Source: Candidatus Mailhella excrementigallinarum
Lineage (GTDB): Bacteria; Desulfobacterota; Desulfovibrionia; Desulfovibrionales; Desulfovibrionaceae
Direction of reading: 5' to 3'
Assembly: GCA_944324075.1 (NCBI GenBank)
Contig: CALUUZ010000006.1
Span: 1-64,000, forward strand
Length of the DNA stretch: 64,000 bases
The translations under genes and the position numbers were made by a program. A model generated the notes under the pieces. It was not told the origin of the DNA. It did no database searches and saw only the letters and a list, made by a program, of their open reading frames with translations. Below are positions 1 through 8,035 of the stretch, one piece after another. Within the stretch, counting starts at the first letter, position 1, and every line of letters begins with the position of its first letter.

Positions 1-461
1 GTGCGGCGCACCGCTTCCATCAGGGCTGCGGTGAAGCCTCCGGCCAGGATCATCTGCCACCAGTTGGCGTCGCCCCATTCGTAAATGAGCGTGTCGGCGT
101 TCCAGACGACATAGCCGCAGGCGGCCAGTGTCCATATGATCAGCACCGCCTCGAGAACGGAACCGAGGGGGCTGTTCTTATGCCCCTTGCGGGCGGGCAC
201 GATCAGCAGCGCGAGGCTGACCAGAGCTCCGGCGCAGATCGCCCGGTGCGCCACGGGATAGATGACTATGCCCAGCAGAAAGAATACCTTGCACAGCGAC
301 AGGATGATGTAGATGGTCCACAGTGCGCCCAGACAGAACGCCAGTTTCTGACGTGCGCTCCTGTTTTTCCAGAGCCGGAAGGATGACTCGCCACGCTCCG
401 TTTTCTGAACCGGCGCAGGGACGGATGGGGGAGCCGCAGGGCTGGAAGCCATGTCTGTCAT
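1..461 (-). CDS. TRAP transporter fused permease (4TM/12TM type), 5' part only
   Basis: The reading frame starts at 461, with an AAGGAG ribosome site about 8 bases upstream, and runs off the left edge, so about 153 residues are visible. After a hydrophilic N-terminus of about 40 residues there are hydrophobic segments near residues 42-66, 74-90 and 102-118. A conserved-looking stretch then ends in MEAVRRT, which resembles the 'D.ilg...i.lvLEatRR' block of TIGR02123-type fused TRAP permeases. Such proteins import organic acids, sulfonates or related anions with a TAXI/DctP-type binding protein, driven by a sodium or proton gradient. It is the third gene after the MmgE/PrpD and opine-dehydrogenase-like genes (39-base gap), so it probably takes up the substrate they use. 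The family call rests on the N-terminal part alone. Confidence 0.7.
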   Translation of the reverse strand, partial: MTDMASSPAAPPSVPAPVQKTERGESSFRLWKNRSARQKLAFCLGALWTIYIILSLCKVFFLLGIVIYPVAHRAICAGALVSLALLIVPARKGHKNSPLGSVLEAVLIIWTLAACGYVVWNADTLIYEWGDANWWQMILAGGFTAALMEAVRR

Positions 462-500
462 ACAGGGTTCTCCTTGTAAATCTGGCTGTTGCGGCGCAAG

Positions 501-1565
501 TTACGCGCCCGGAAAGCCGTTGTGCAGCCGCTCGTTGATTTCCCCGGCGGACAGACCGTCCAGTCCGAGTGAGGCCAGCGTCATGCCGTCACGCAGGTAG
601 TTCTCGCCGTTGATCACGCCCGCCAGCAGCACGAGCGATTCCATGCAGGGCAGAGTCATTCCCAGGCTGTGAGCCAGAGACAGGAACAGAGACTGCCCCA
701 CGGAGGCATCTTCCGTGATATAGCGGTGGCGCATGGATGACGGCCCGGACACCTGCCGGAAGTCATCCAGCTCCGGAAATTCGCCGTAGCGCATGAGTTT
801 TTCGATCATGCCCGCATGAACGGCGTTGGCGAACCCCATGCGTTCCATGACCGGCGCTTTCTCCCGCTCCACTTCCCGGATGCAGGCCAGCACTCCGGGC
901 GTGAGGCCCTGCGCGTACATGCGGAACGCGGGGTCGCGCTCAATCCCGCCGGTATTCAGCAGAGAACCGGCCAGATGGATGGAAAGGTTCGGGGAATTGA
1001 AGCAGGCTTCCATGACATTCCGGGCCGGGGTGCAGGCATATGCCTCACGCATGGCCTCGATGAACGCGGGGGTATCCCTTCCGGGAAACGCCGCCGCTTT
1101 CTTTTCCATGTACGGGAAGGCGCACCTGACCTCGGCGGGGCCGGAAAAACGGCAGGGGTACACGTTTCCCTGCATTTCTCCGATCAGCACGCCGGAACAC
1201 ACCTTTCCCGCGCGGCGCAGCACGACGGACCCGCAGTTTCCGGCGGAAAAGCAGACCGTCTGCCCCTCACTCAGCAGCGGCGCGAGTGTTTCCGCCAGTT
1301 CTTCGTGACGCGTGGCCATCAGGGCCACAAGAATCACGTCGGCTCCCCGCACGGCGCGCTCCAGGTCATTTTCCAGACGGGAAATCGGGGCAAAGCCCGT
1401 GGCTGCCTGCCCGATCATCCGGATTCCTCCGGCGGCGCGCACCTCTTCCAGCGCTCCCTGCCAGGCGGGATCCGCATACAGCGTCACCTCATGGCCCTTC
1501 AAAACCATGTCCGCGGCCATGGTGCAGCCGGTTCCCCCTGCTCCTATGATGCATATGTTTTTCAT
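501..1565 (-). CDS. NAD(P)-dependent opine (octopine/nopaline) dehydrogenase family protein
   Basis: 354 residues. The N-terminus MKNICIIGAGGTGCTMAADM is a Rossmann dinucleotide-binding fold with GxGGxG. The C-terminal half carries the octopine-dehydrogenase signature, including RYITEDASVGQ near residue 285, which matches the family's 'RYlteDvPyG' block. Opine dehydrogenases reductively condense an amino acid with a 2-oxo acid, or run in reverse. Many bacterial members instead reduce 2-oxo or branched acids and have no assigned substrate. The gene begins 11 bases after the MmgE/PrpD gene and is followed by the TRAP permease, so all three are probably one transcript. Substrate is unknown; release of a 2-oxo acid from an imported opine is one possibility. 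Confidence 0.8.
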   Translation of the reverse strand: MKNICIIGAGGTGCTMAADMVLKGHEVTLYADPAWQGALEEVRAAGGIRMIGQAATGFAPISRLENDLERAVRGADVILVALMATRHEELAETLAPLLSEGQTVCFSAGNCGSVVLRRAGKVCSGVLIGEMQGNVYPCRFSGPAEVRCAFPYMEKKAAAFPGRDTPAFIEAMREAYACTPARNVMEACFNSPNLSIHLAGSLLNTGGIERDPAFRMYAQGLTPGVLACIREVEREKAPVMERMGFANAVHAGMIEKLMRYGEFPELDDFRQVSGPSSMRHRYITEDASVGQSLFLSLAHSLGMTLPCMESLVLLAGVINGENYLRDGMTLASLGLDGLSAGEINERLHNGFPGA

Positions 1566-1576
1566 GACCGTGTCTC

Positions 1577-2989
1577 TCAGGCGATGTGCGCGTGGAAGGA
1601 AGACATGTCATGCACCTGATCCAGACTGCCGATGAAATCAATGAGCGCTTCCGTCCGCTCGGCGGACAGAGCGAAAGACGCCTCGCGCCGGAACAGATCC
1701 TGAAACTCCTCCCGGCTCAGCATGTCCGCCGGATGCCCCTTGTGAATGCTCTGGGTGCGGCTGAACACCCTGCCGTCCTTCATCTTCACGGTCAGCGTCT
1801 TTTCGGGATGCCGCCCGTTCTGGTAGCCGATAAAGGATTCCATCAGCGTGGTTTCGCGCCCCGGCCCGGCCTTTACCCGTCCGGCCAGAGCGATGACTTC
1901 CGGACTGTTCAGACGTTCGGGCGCGTACCAGTTGGGGCCGGGCTGCGGATCCAGCAGGCAGGCCGCCAGAACAAAGGGTATGCTGAACTGCGCCTCCATG
2001 AGCGAGGAAAAACCTTCTTCATAGGAATGCATGCGATACTGGGTGGGCGGATCAAGAACAATCTCCTCCACTTCATCGGGACGGATGCCGTGTTCCGCAA
2101 TCATCAGGCTGAGCAGTTCCAGAGGCGTCTGAAGCCACATATTGGCGGGCCAGTGCTTGATCAGAATATCCAGCGTGTAGAAATGCTCGCCAAGCAGCCG
2201 ATCCAGCCAGCTGCGATCCACCGCCGTGGTGAGCTGTTCGCAATAGGCATAGGGAATATCAAAGCAGTCTTCGAGATTGTCCACGCCCCCGGCGGCGCTC
2301 AGCGCCGCCAGAATGCCGTTTTGCGCCGCGATCCCGTGCTGGTAATGATAGGCGTTGCTCATGGTGGCCTGCTGCATGTTTGTGGGCATGGCGGCGTACA
2401 TGCAGGCCATGCCGAACGTCTGATTCATGCGGCGGCTGTCGAGCTTCAGCAGTTTGGCGGCAGGCGTGCATGCGGCGAAAATCTGCCAGTTGCACAGCGC
2501 CCATCCCCGATTGTGATCGAAGTCGGCGGGCGGCTGCACCGCCATGGCCACGCGCTGGTACACTTCCAGCCCGGCCGCCACCGCCGCGATGTATTCCCTG
2601 CCGGTGCAATGCCGCTCTTCAGCCACGGCCATGGCGGCGGGAATGACGCCCGCGCTGGGGTGTCCGGTCCAGGCGCAGTCCTCCCAGTCCAGAATGTCGG
2701 CAATGGTTCCGTTGGCAAATGCCGCCGAGGCGGCGGACAGACGTTCGCCCCCGATCCACACGCTCGCACCGCCGCCGCTTCCGCCGTTGACGGCTTTCGC
2801 CACCCGGATGGAAGCGCCGCTCAGCGCAACGGGAGCCGCCGCCAGAGACACGCCCAGGGTATGCAGGGTCATCATCTTCACGCGTTCGACAACCTCTTCG
2901 GGCAGATCCGAAAAATCAAGACTGACCGCGTATTCCGCAAGCCTGCGTGTATAGTTTGTATCCTGTGCCGCGAAATACTTCCTGCTCAT
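1577..2989 (-). CDS. MmgE/PrpD family protein (2-methylcitrate dehydratase-like)
   Basis: 470 residues from the ATG at 2989, which has AAGGAG 6-7 bases upstream. The frame stays open to 3067, but that extension lacks a good ribosome site and reads through the promoter region. The fold is MmgE/PrpD: an all-helical N-terminal domain with the GTIADILDWEDCAWTGHPSA region near residues 94-113, equivalent to the family's 'H..D..d....HP' active-site stretch, and a C-terminal domain with MKDGRVFSRT. Members dehydrate or isomerise di- and tricarboxylic acids (2-methylcitrate, cis-aconitate, iminodisuccinate epimerisation). It is the first gene of the operon with the opine-dehydrogenase-like and TRAP genes and lies behind a sigma-54 promoter. 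Family assignment is firm; substrate is not known. Confidence 0.9.
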   Translation of the reverse strand: MSRKYFAAQDTNYTRRLAEYAVSLDFSDLPEEVVERVKMMTLHTLGVSLAAAPVALSGASIRVAKAVNGGSGGGASVWIGGERLSAASAAFANGTIADILDWEDCAWTGHPSAGVIPAAMAVAEERHCTGREYIAAVAAGLEVYQRVAMAVQPPADFDHNRGWALCNWQIFAACTPAAKLLKLDSRRMNQTFGMACMYAAMPTNMQQATMSNAYHYQHGIAAQNGILAALSAAGGVDNLEDCFDIPYAYCEQLTTAVDRSWLDRLLGEHFYTLDILIKHWPANMWLQTPLELLSLMIAEHGIRPDEVEEIVLDPPTQYRMHSYEEGFSSLMEAQFSIPFVLAACLLDPQPGPNWYAPERLNSPEVIALAGRVKAGPGRETTLMESFIGYQNGRHPEKTLTVKMKDGRVFSRTQSIHKGHPADMLSREEFQDLFRREASFALSAERTEALIDFIGSLDQVHDMSSFHAHIA

Positions 2990-3050
2990 GGCGACTCCTT
3001 GTGCTGAAGGGTTCCGGATATCAGGCGGACTTCCGCCCTGATGCGGGAAT

Positions 3051-3066
3051 AGCAACAGACATGCCA
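3051..3066 (-). promoter_or_regulatory. Sigma-54 (-24/-12) promoter of the MmgE/PrpD operon
   Basis: On the minus strand this reads TGGCATGTCTGTTGCT: GG and GC separated by exactly 10 bases, matching TGGCAC-N5-TTGCW except C to T at one position. The start codon is 62 bases further on, leaving an untranslated leader of about 50 bases. An almost identical element precedes the glycyl radical enzyme operon at 17342-17357, which suggests co-regulation. Confidence 0.75.
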
Positions 3067-3445
3067 ATTTCGCAGCCCCAAAATCTTCTGAAAATTAACA
3101 ATGAAAATACAATAAATTATATCATATAATAAGATATAAATCCCTACGAACCCAACCGGATGTTCAGATTAATCTCCTATAAACAAGATTAATCTTTTTA
3201 TCCCTGCCGGAGAGCCGCGCTGACAGCGCCGCCCGTGACATGCTGCTCTGCCGGCATATGGGCACGGTTCTGCTCCGCAGGACCGCCAGCAGGTTGCTGA
3301 GAGGGAAACCTGACCATTCCCGGCAGAGCGCGGGATATATGCCTCTTGATAATTACCGGCGATTGGGGTACATCTGCACAGCGTATTTTTCAGGTTCGGC
3401 ATCTGGCTGCAGAAAACTGATGACCTGAGAAATCCTTATCCATAT
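3067..3445. promoter_or_regulatory. AT-rich upstream region with paired palindromes (candidate activator sites)
   Basis: About 380 bases with no supported gene. Two identical 10-base palindromes, AGATTAATCT, sit at 3166-3175 and 3186-3195, exactly 20 bases apart, roughly 100-130 bases upstream of the sigma-54 promoter where enhancer sites are expected. A 13-base palindrome TTATATCATATAA lies at 3117-3129. The stretch from about 3190 to 3330 looks like a decayed piece of repeat family B. No tRNA promoter was picked with confidence. Confidence 0.5.
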
Positions 3446-3531
3446 GGCGGAGTGGTGGAATGGCAGACACGCTTGACTCAAAATCAAGTATCCGCAAGGG
3501 TGTGAGGGTTCAAGTCCCTCCTCCGCTACCA
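3446..3531 (+). tRNA. tRNA-Leu (anticodon CAA)
   Basis: 86 bases including an encoded CCA end. The acceptor stem is GGCGGAG/CTCCGCT with a G-U first pair. The anticodon stem CTTGA/TCAAG encloses the loop CTCAAAA, giving anticodon CAA. A long variable arm (TATCCGCAAGGGTG) and a T arm GAGGG-TTCAAGT-CCCTC complete a class II leucine tRNA. Confidence 0.95.
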
Positions 3532-3548
3532 TGACGGAACAATATCAG

Positions 3549-3590
3549 CGGCGGCCGGAGAAGAACTGCCATCTCCGGCCGCCGTTTTTT
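3549..3590 (+). terminator. Rho-independent terminator after tRNA-Leu
   Basis: A 13-base-pair stem (CGGCGGCCGGAGA / TCTCCGGCCGCCG) with a 10-base loop is followed directly by TTTTTT, 17 bases after the tRNA. Confidence 0.9.
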
Positions 3591-3689
3591 AATGCTCTCC
3601 TGAAGGCATGCACGGCATGCCTCGGATTGATGACAACCCACGCTTTGCGGAGCGTGCGCCGTCCAGGCCGCTGAAGCGGCTTGACGGAA

Positions 3690-3752
3690 AGCCCCGAAAA
3701 TCAGTCGCTTGCGGCGCGGCCAAGCCGCGACCTGCTCCTGATTTTCGGGGCT
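3690..3752. repeat. Long hairpin in the intergenic region
   Basis: Perfect 15-base arms (AGCCCCGAAAATCAG and its complement) enclose 33 bases that form an inner GCGGC/GCCGC stem. There is no T-run on either side, so it is not an ordinary terminator. It lies between tRNA-Leu and the 3' end of the malate/lactate-type dehydrogenase gene. The rest of 3591-3960 holds no gene I can support. Confidence 0.6.
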
Positions 3753-3959
3753 GCTGCCCCTTGTCGGCAGCCTCAGGCATGCTGTGCATGCCTTCAGCCC
3801 ACAGAGCGCACGGGCATGGCCTTCGATGGTCTGCCCCGCATCTTAAGGCGCAGATTCGTTTATTTAACGGGAAAAGTAAATTTTTCCTGTTCACGGCTTG
3901 CGGGCGGTCCTGTTCCGCAAGACCGCAGGAAACGCTTTAATCAGCGTTTCCTGCGAGCG

Positions 3960-4112
3960 TGCTGCATCTGAAAATATCTGCCGGCCGGATCCCGTGTTCA
4001 GGCCCGCAGGTTTCACGCCTCCACCGGAGCCTGACGCCGCAAGCCAAAGGAGAGCGGAGATGAGTCTCGCCCTGCTCGACTCCGCAGAACATTTCATGAG
4101 TGAAATGTTCTA
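3960..4112 (-). repeat. Family A intergenic repeat, copy 1 (inverted orientation)
   Basis: Shares with the other copies the blocks GAAAATATCTGCCGGC, GGCCCGCAGGTTTCACGCC, CCGGAGCCTGACGCCGCAAG and GATGAGTCTCGCCCTG. It ends in the small hairpin GAACATTTC/GAAATGTTC (4087-4109), which directly abuts the stop codon of the neighbouring dehydrogenase gene. Confidence 0.7.
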
Positions 4113-5168
4113 AAATGCGGGCGCCGTCACGCCGCAGCGCCTCCCTTCCTCTTTCAGCTCACGGCAAACGGCTCCAGACAGGGGAATTCCCCCGCGCAGC
4201 CGTTCTTCCCGGGTTCGCGCTTCCCTTTCTCCGGGCAGCAGTATCTCCTCAAAGCCTGGCCGAACCCTGCCGGAATGAATGCCTTGAATCATGCCGTCCA
4301 CACCGCGTCTGAACTCCCCAAGCGGCACAAAGCGGGAAACATCGACTGCGGCGAACAGATTTCCGCTGTTCACGGGCACATCATGACGCCTGTAATGCTC
4401 ATTCATGGTCGGGCCATAGCCTGCGCCGGAAAGCAGCCCGGCGAGAACTTCCACCATGACGGCGACGGCATATCCCTTGTGACCGCCAAAGGGCAGCAGT
4501 ACCCCCTTCAAAGCGGCCTCCGGAGCCTGCGTGTCGTTTCCCTGTTCATCCACGGCCCAGCCCAGGGGAATTTCCATGCCGTTTTTCGCGGCAAGAATAA
4601 TTTTTCCCCGGGCGGACACGCTGGTTGCCATGTCGATGATGATGGGGCGCTCTTCTCCGGCGGGCACGCCGAAACTCAGGGGGTTGGTCGAAAAAAACGG
4701 CGAGGCGCTGCCCCACGGGGCCATCATGGGCGGCCCGTTTCCCGCGGCAAGACCAATCAGCCCTTCCTCCGCCGCCATGCGGACATAATAGGCATTGGCC
4801 CCCGTATGATTGTTGCGGCGGATGGCGACAAAGCCCACGCCCACGTTCCGGGCCTTGTCCATGGCGGCCCGCATGGCGCGGTACGCAACCACCTGTCCCA
4901 GACTGCCGTTGGCGTCCCATGTGGCACCGGCGGGAAAATCCGCCAGCACATCCACCCTGGCAACCCTGCGGTTCCCACCCTGGCGCAGGCGTTCCATATA
5001 CGCGGCCACCCGGCTTACCCCGTGCGAATCCATGCCCGCAAGGTTGGCCTCCACCAGAACATCCGCCGTAATACGCGCCTCATCCTCCGGCACGCCTTCC
5101 GTCATGAACAGCGCCGCGCAAAACTGCCCGAGTTCCTCCGCATGAACTGTATGTATCTGTTCGCTCAT
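4110..5168 (-). CDS. Malate/L-lactate dehydrogenase family protein (Ldh_2)
   Basis: 352 residues; the start has GGGGAG 6 bases upstream. It belongs to the non-Rossmann Ldh_2 family (PF02615): MDSHGVSRVAAYMERLR near residue 50, NNHTGANAYY near 120 carrying the conserved histidine, STNPLSFGVPAG near 160, and GGHKGYAVAVMVEVL near 235. These enzymes oxidise 2-hydroxy acids (malate, ureidoglycolate, sulfolactate, 2,3-diketogulonate reduction) with NAD(P). It follows the cupin gene by 18 bases at the end of the IorAB-like/acyl-CoA synthetase/cupin run. A plausible role is to feed a 2-oxo acid to the ferredoxin oxidoreductase. Its last codons lie at the edge of a family A repeat. Confidence 0.88.
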   Translation of the reverse strand: MSEQIHTVHAEELGQFCAALFMTEGVPEDEARITADVLVEANLAGMDSHGVSRVAAYMERLRQGGNRRVARVDVLADFPAGATWDANGSLGQVVAYRAMRAAMDKARNVGVGFVAIRRNNHTGANAYYVRMAAEEGLIGLAAGNGPPMMAPWGSASPFFSTNPLSFGVPAGEERPIIIDMATSVSARGKIILAAKNGMEIPLGWAVDEQGNDTQAPEAALKGVLLPFGGHKGYAVAVMVEVLAGLLSGAGYGPTMNEHYRRHDVPVNSGNLFAAVDVSRFVPLGEFRRGVDGMIQGIHSGRVRPGFEEILLPGEREARTREERLRGGIPLSGAVCRELKEEGRRCGVTAPAF

Positions 5169-5186
5169 GGCATGCTCCCCGCGCTT

Positions 5187-5543
5187 TCAGCGCAATGCGG
5201 GATTGAAGATCGATATCAGCACGGCGTCGGCGCCGGACGTATTTTCGTTATAGTGGCGCACCCCCCTGGGGATGACAATGCTCATGCCCGGCCTGTACCG
5301 CACATCTCCATAGCCTTCGATATGCATGGTTCCCTCGCCTTCAAGTATGAACACCGCCTCATCCTGCGTCTCGTGCGCATGCCAGGCATGCCCGGCCCCG
5401 GGCTTCAGCGTGCCTTTGGAAAGGGTCAGATTCATGCCCGAGTTTTCCCTGGTGATCATCCTTCTGATGCTGCCCGCGCCGGGTACAGCCTCATCCGGCG
5501 TGGTGGCGTAATCAAAGACACAGATTCTGGTTCTGCTTTCCAT
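5187..5543 (-). CDS. Small cupin-domain protein
   Basis: 118 residues with GGGAG upstream of the start. A single cupin barrel: motif 1 is GHAWHAHETQDEAVFILEGEG (residues 51-71) with two histidines and a glutamate that would bind a metal, and motif 2 is PGMSIVIPRGVRHYNEN with a further histidine. Such single-domain cupins act as isomerases, dioxygenases, decarboxylases or ligand sensors. It lies between the ADP-forming acyl-CoA synthetase and the Ldh_2-type dehydrogenase (18-base gap) and is likely co-transcribed. The precise reaction cannot be told. Confidence 0.85.
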   Translation of the reverse strand: MESRTRICVFDYATTPDEAVPGAGSIRRMITRENSGMNLTLSKGTLKPGAGHAWHAHETQDEAVFILEGEGTMHIEGYGDVRYRPGMSIVIPRGVRHYNENTSGADAVLISIFNPALR

Positions 5544-5607
5544 ATGTTCTCCCGGATCGTTTTATGATTGAAAGCACATGCCGGGCCAAAATCTCCCGCG
5601 GCCCTGT

Positions 5608-8001
5608 TCACAGCGATTCAGCGTGGAGTCTGGCCTCAATATAGAGTGACAGGGCGGATACCGCCCTGTCACACACGGTGAAGGTCGGGATGTTCCGCGC
5701 CCGAAGCGCTGCGCGAAGCGGCTCGAACTGGGTTCCGCCGTCCACCACGGCGACCAGAGGCTTGGAGCCGAGTTTCCGCAGTTCCGTCAGGCGGGCAAGA
5801 ATGCCGTCCGGCGCATCCATGCGGAACGCCTCGTCATCCGTGTCCGCCAGGGAATGGGTAACGGGAGAGTGGGGATCAAGCCCCACGATGACGGCATCAA
5901 TGTTTTCATCCCGCAGCATCAGTTCCGTCATCCGGGCGTGAACCTCATCATCAGCTCCCGGATTGATATCCAGGGGATTTCCCACCGTCACCAGCTTGTC
6001 CAGTTTTCTGGCCGTGAGGATATCCCGCATGGCCGCGCGTGTTTCCTCCGAACACTGCCCGAAGCTCATGCTGTAGTCGTCGGACTGGATGGAATCCGCC
6101 ATGCCCACGGCCTCGAACCCCGCGCCGCTGATCGCGCCGAGCCTTCGCCCCCCCGGAGTCATGGAACTGAAAGCGTCTGCCAGCAGGATCAGATCCTGAA
6201 ATTCCGTGAAGCTTCTGGCGACCATGGCTCCTGCCTCGCGGATGCAGTTTTCGCACACCATGTAATCCCCGGCGAGAGAAGCCGTGTGCCCGCTGGTCGC
6301 GCTCCTGCCCTCGGGCGTGCGCCCGGCCTTGTAGAACACCACCTGCTTCCCGGCGCGCACGGCCTCCCGCACGGCGCGGGCAAAGGCCAGTCCGTCAAGA
6401 TCCCGGAAACCTTCCGCATAGACGGCAATCACGTCCGCCTTGTCGGAATCCCGGAAATACCGCATCATGTCCCCCAGCGTCAGATCCGTCTGGTTGCCCA
6501 GAGAAACGAGATAGGCCGGCCGCAGTTCGGGCGTCTGACTGAAGCGGTTGAGCAGAAAGGCCCCGCTCTGGCTGAAGATGGCCACACGGCGGGGAGGACT
6601 TTCCCTGTCCCGGCAGGTCTGCATCTTGGCGGCGGGGATGAACCATGTGTCATAGCGGCCGGGACGGGAAATCACGCCCATGCAGTTGGCCCCCAGAAAC
6701 ACCGGGCCGCCGTCCCCTCTCCCGTGGGCTTCGGTGATGCGCTCCTTCATGCGCGCCGCCATATCCCTGCTTTCTTCCGTTTCGCCAAGTCCTCCCGGTA
6801 TGAGCATGACGCTGTGCGCCGCGCCGCGTTTGATGATTTCGTCGGCCAGTGCAGGCACCTGCGGTGCGCCTATGGCCACGATGAACAAATCCAGGGGGCC
6901 GGGCAGCTCCTCCAAGCCGGAAACGCAGCGGATGCCGGAGGAATCATTTCCACCCTCGCGCACAATGACCACATGTTCCGGATCAAAACCGGCGGCCAGA
7001 ATATTTTCCAGAATAATCCGGCCGAAATTGCGCCGCGTGGCGGACACCCCCACAATGCCGATGTTCCGGGGATGCAGAAGCCGATCGATCTTGCCGATGG
7101 GACGCTCCGCAGAGCGTTCGCCCGGCAGGGAGAAGCGACACATGCCGTCCAGCGGCACCATGAGATAATCGGTAAAGGTGAAGGGATTGATCTCCAGCTC
7201 GTCGATGACGAACGGCACATTCGGGTTATTGCCCGAAAAATGGTTGCCGAGCCGGATGAAAGACTCGAAACATTCGATCAGCTGTTCGTCGGTGACGATA
7301 CGGCGCTGTCCGCGCGTCAGCCCCGCCAGTTTCCGATACGATACCGTCCTGCGGTACAGCTCGAAAAAGGCGCGGCCGTCCGTCATGTCCGTCAGGGCCG
7401 CCACAATGGCCTGACCCTTGCGGAAGCGTTCGGCGTAAAGCTCGGTGTCTGTTCCCCCCAGCCCGGCGCTGATCACCATGCCGAACTCACGGGTACGGCG
7501 CAGTCCCACAATCAGCTCGTTTCCAAAGGCAGACGAATCCGGCGGCATGAACTGCACCTGAAGCACTCCCTGCAGATCGCCTGCCACGGCATCCCGCAGC
7601 GTCTCTCCGTTCAACCCCTGATATGCGACGGGAGCCGTGCGGCTGTTGCGCTCGATCCACTCGGCGTAGCGTTCCGGAACCTCGGACAGCATGCGGCGGA
7701 CGGCGGATCGCACATGATCCGGCGTTTTCGGCACGATGCGCACGCCTCCCACCTCGGTCTTGTGCACGATGGCGGGGGATACGATTTTCAGCACCGCCCT
7801 TTCTCCGGGCAGAGCCATGATCTCCTCTTCCACCGGCCGCGCATTCTTGGGAATGAAGGCACACCTGGGCGGAGTTTCCGAACCCGAAAGCGCAAGCAGG
7901 TTATACACCTCATACTCATAGAGAAATCCGCGCCCTTCCTGCGCCGCCTTGCGGAACAGTTCCGTTATGGCCTGATATTCAACTTTCAGATGCATTGCCA
8001 T
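5608..8001 (-). CDS. ADP-forming acyl-CoA synthetase (acetate-CoA ligase type), ATP-grasp domain first
   Basis: About 797 residues from ATG 8001; ATG 7995 is an equally possible start with better spacing from AAGGA. An N-terminal ATP-grasp domain (about residues 5-240) contains KIVSPAIVHKTEVGGVRI and ELIVGLRRTREFGMVISAGLGG. It is followed by a CoA-binding Rossmann-like domain (IGKIDRLLHPRNIGIVGVSA, about 310 on) and succinyl-CoA-ligase-like domains with SGHTASLAGDYMV, the family's phosphohistidine-loop region. These enzymes convert acyl-CoA + ADP + Pi to acid + ATP. It sits directly after the fused ferredoxin oxidoreductase gene, whose product is an acyl-CoA, so the pair can conserve energy from a 2-oxo acid. 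Family confidence is high; the acyl group is unknown. Confidence 0.9.
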   Translation of the reverse strand: MAMHLKVEYQAITELFRKAAQEGRGFLYEYEVYNLLALSGSETPPRCAFIPKNARPVEEEIMALPGERAVLKIVSPAIVHKTEVGGVRIVPKTPDHVRSAVRRMLSEVPERYAEWIERNSRTAPVAYQGLNGETLRDAVAGDLQGVLQVQFMPPDSSAFGNELIVGLRRTREFGMVISAGLGGTDTELYAERFRKGQAIVAALTDMTDGRAFFELYRRTVSYRKLAGLTRGQRRIVTDEQLIECFESFIRLGNHFSGNNPNVPFVIDELEINPFTFTDYLMVPLDGMCRFSLPGERSAERPIGKIDRLLHPRNIGIVGVSATRRNFGRIILENILAAGFDPEHVVIVREGGNDSSGIRCVSGLEELPGPLDLFIVAIGAPQVPALADEIIKRGAAHSVMLIPGGLGETEESRDMAARMKERITEAHGRGDGGPVFLGANCMGVISRPGRYDTWFIPAAKMQTCRDRESPPRRVAIFSQSGAFLLNRFSQTPELRPAYLVSLGNQTDLTLGDMMRYFRDSDKADVIAVYAEGFRDLDGLAFARAVREAVRAGKQVVFYKAGRTPEGRSATSGHTASLAGDYMVCENCIREAGAMVARSFTEFQDLILLADAFSSMTPGGRRLGAISGAGFEAVGMADSIQSDDYSMSFGQCSEETRAAMRDILTARKLDKLVTVGNPLDINPGADDEVHARMTELMLRDENIDAVIVGLDPHSPVTHSLADTDDEAFRMDAPDGILARLTELRKLGSKPLVAVVDGGTQFEPLRAALRARNIPTFTVCDRAVSALSLYIEARLHAESL

Positions 8002-8035
8002 GATCCTTGTCTGAAATATTGTTTCCACGATCCGG

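Noticed and set aside
3690-3752. The 15-base-pair hairpin as a terminator for the dehydrogenase gene.
   Set aside because: No T-run on either strand, and it is more than 350 bases beyond the stop codon.
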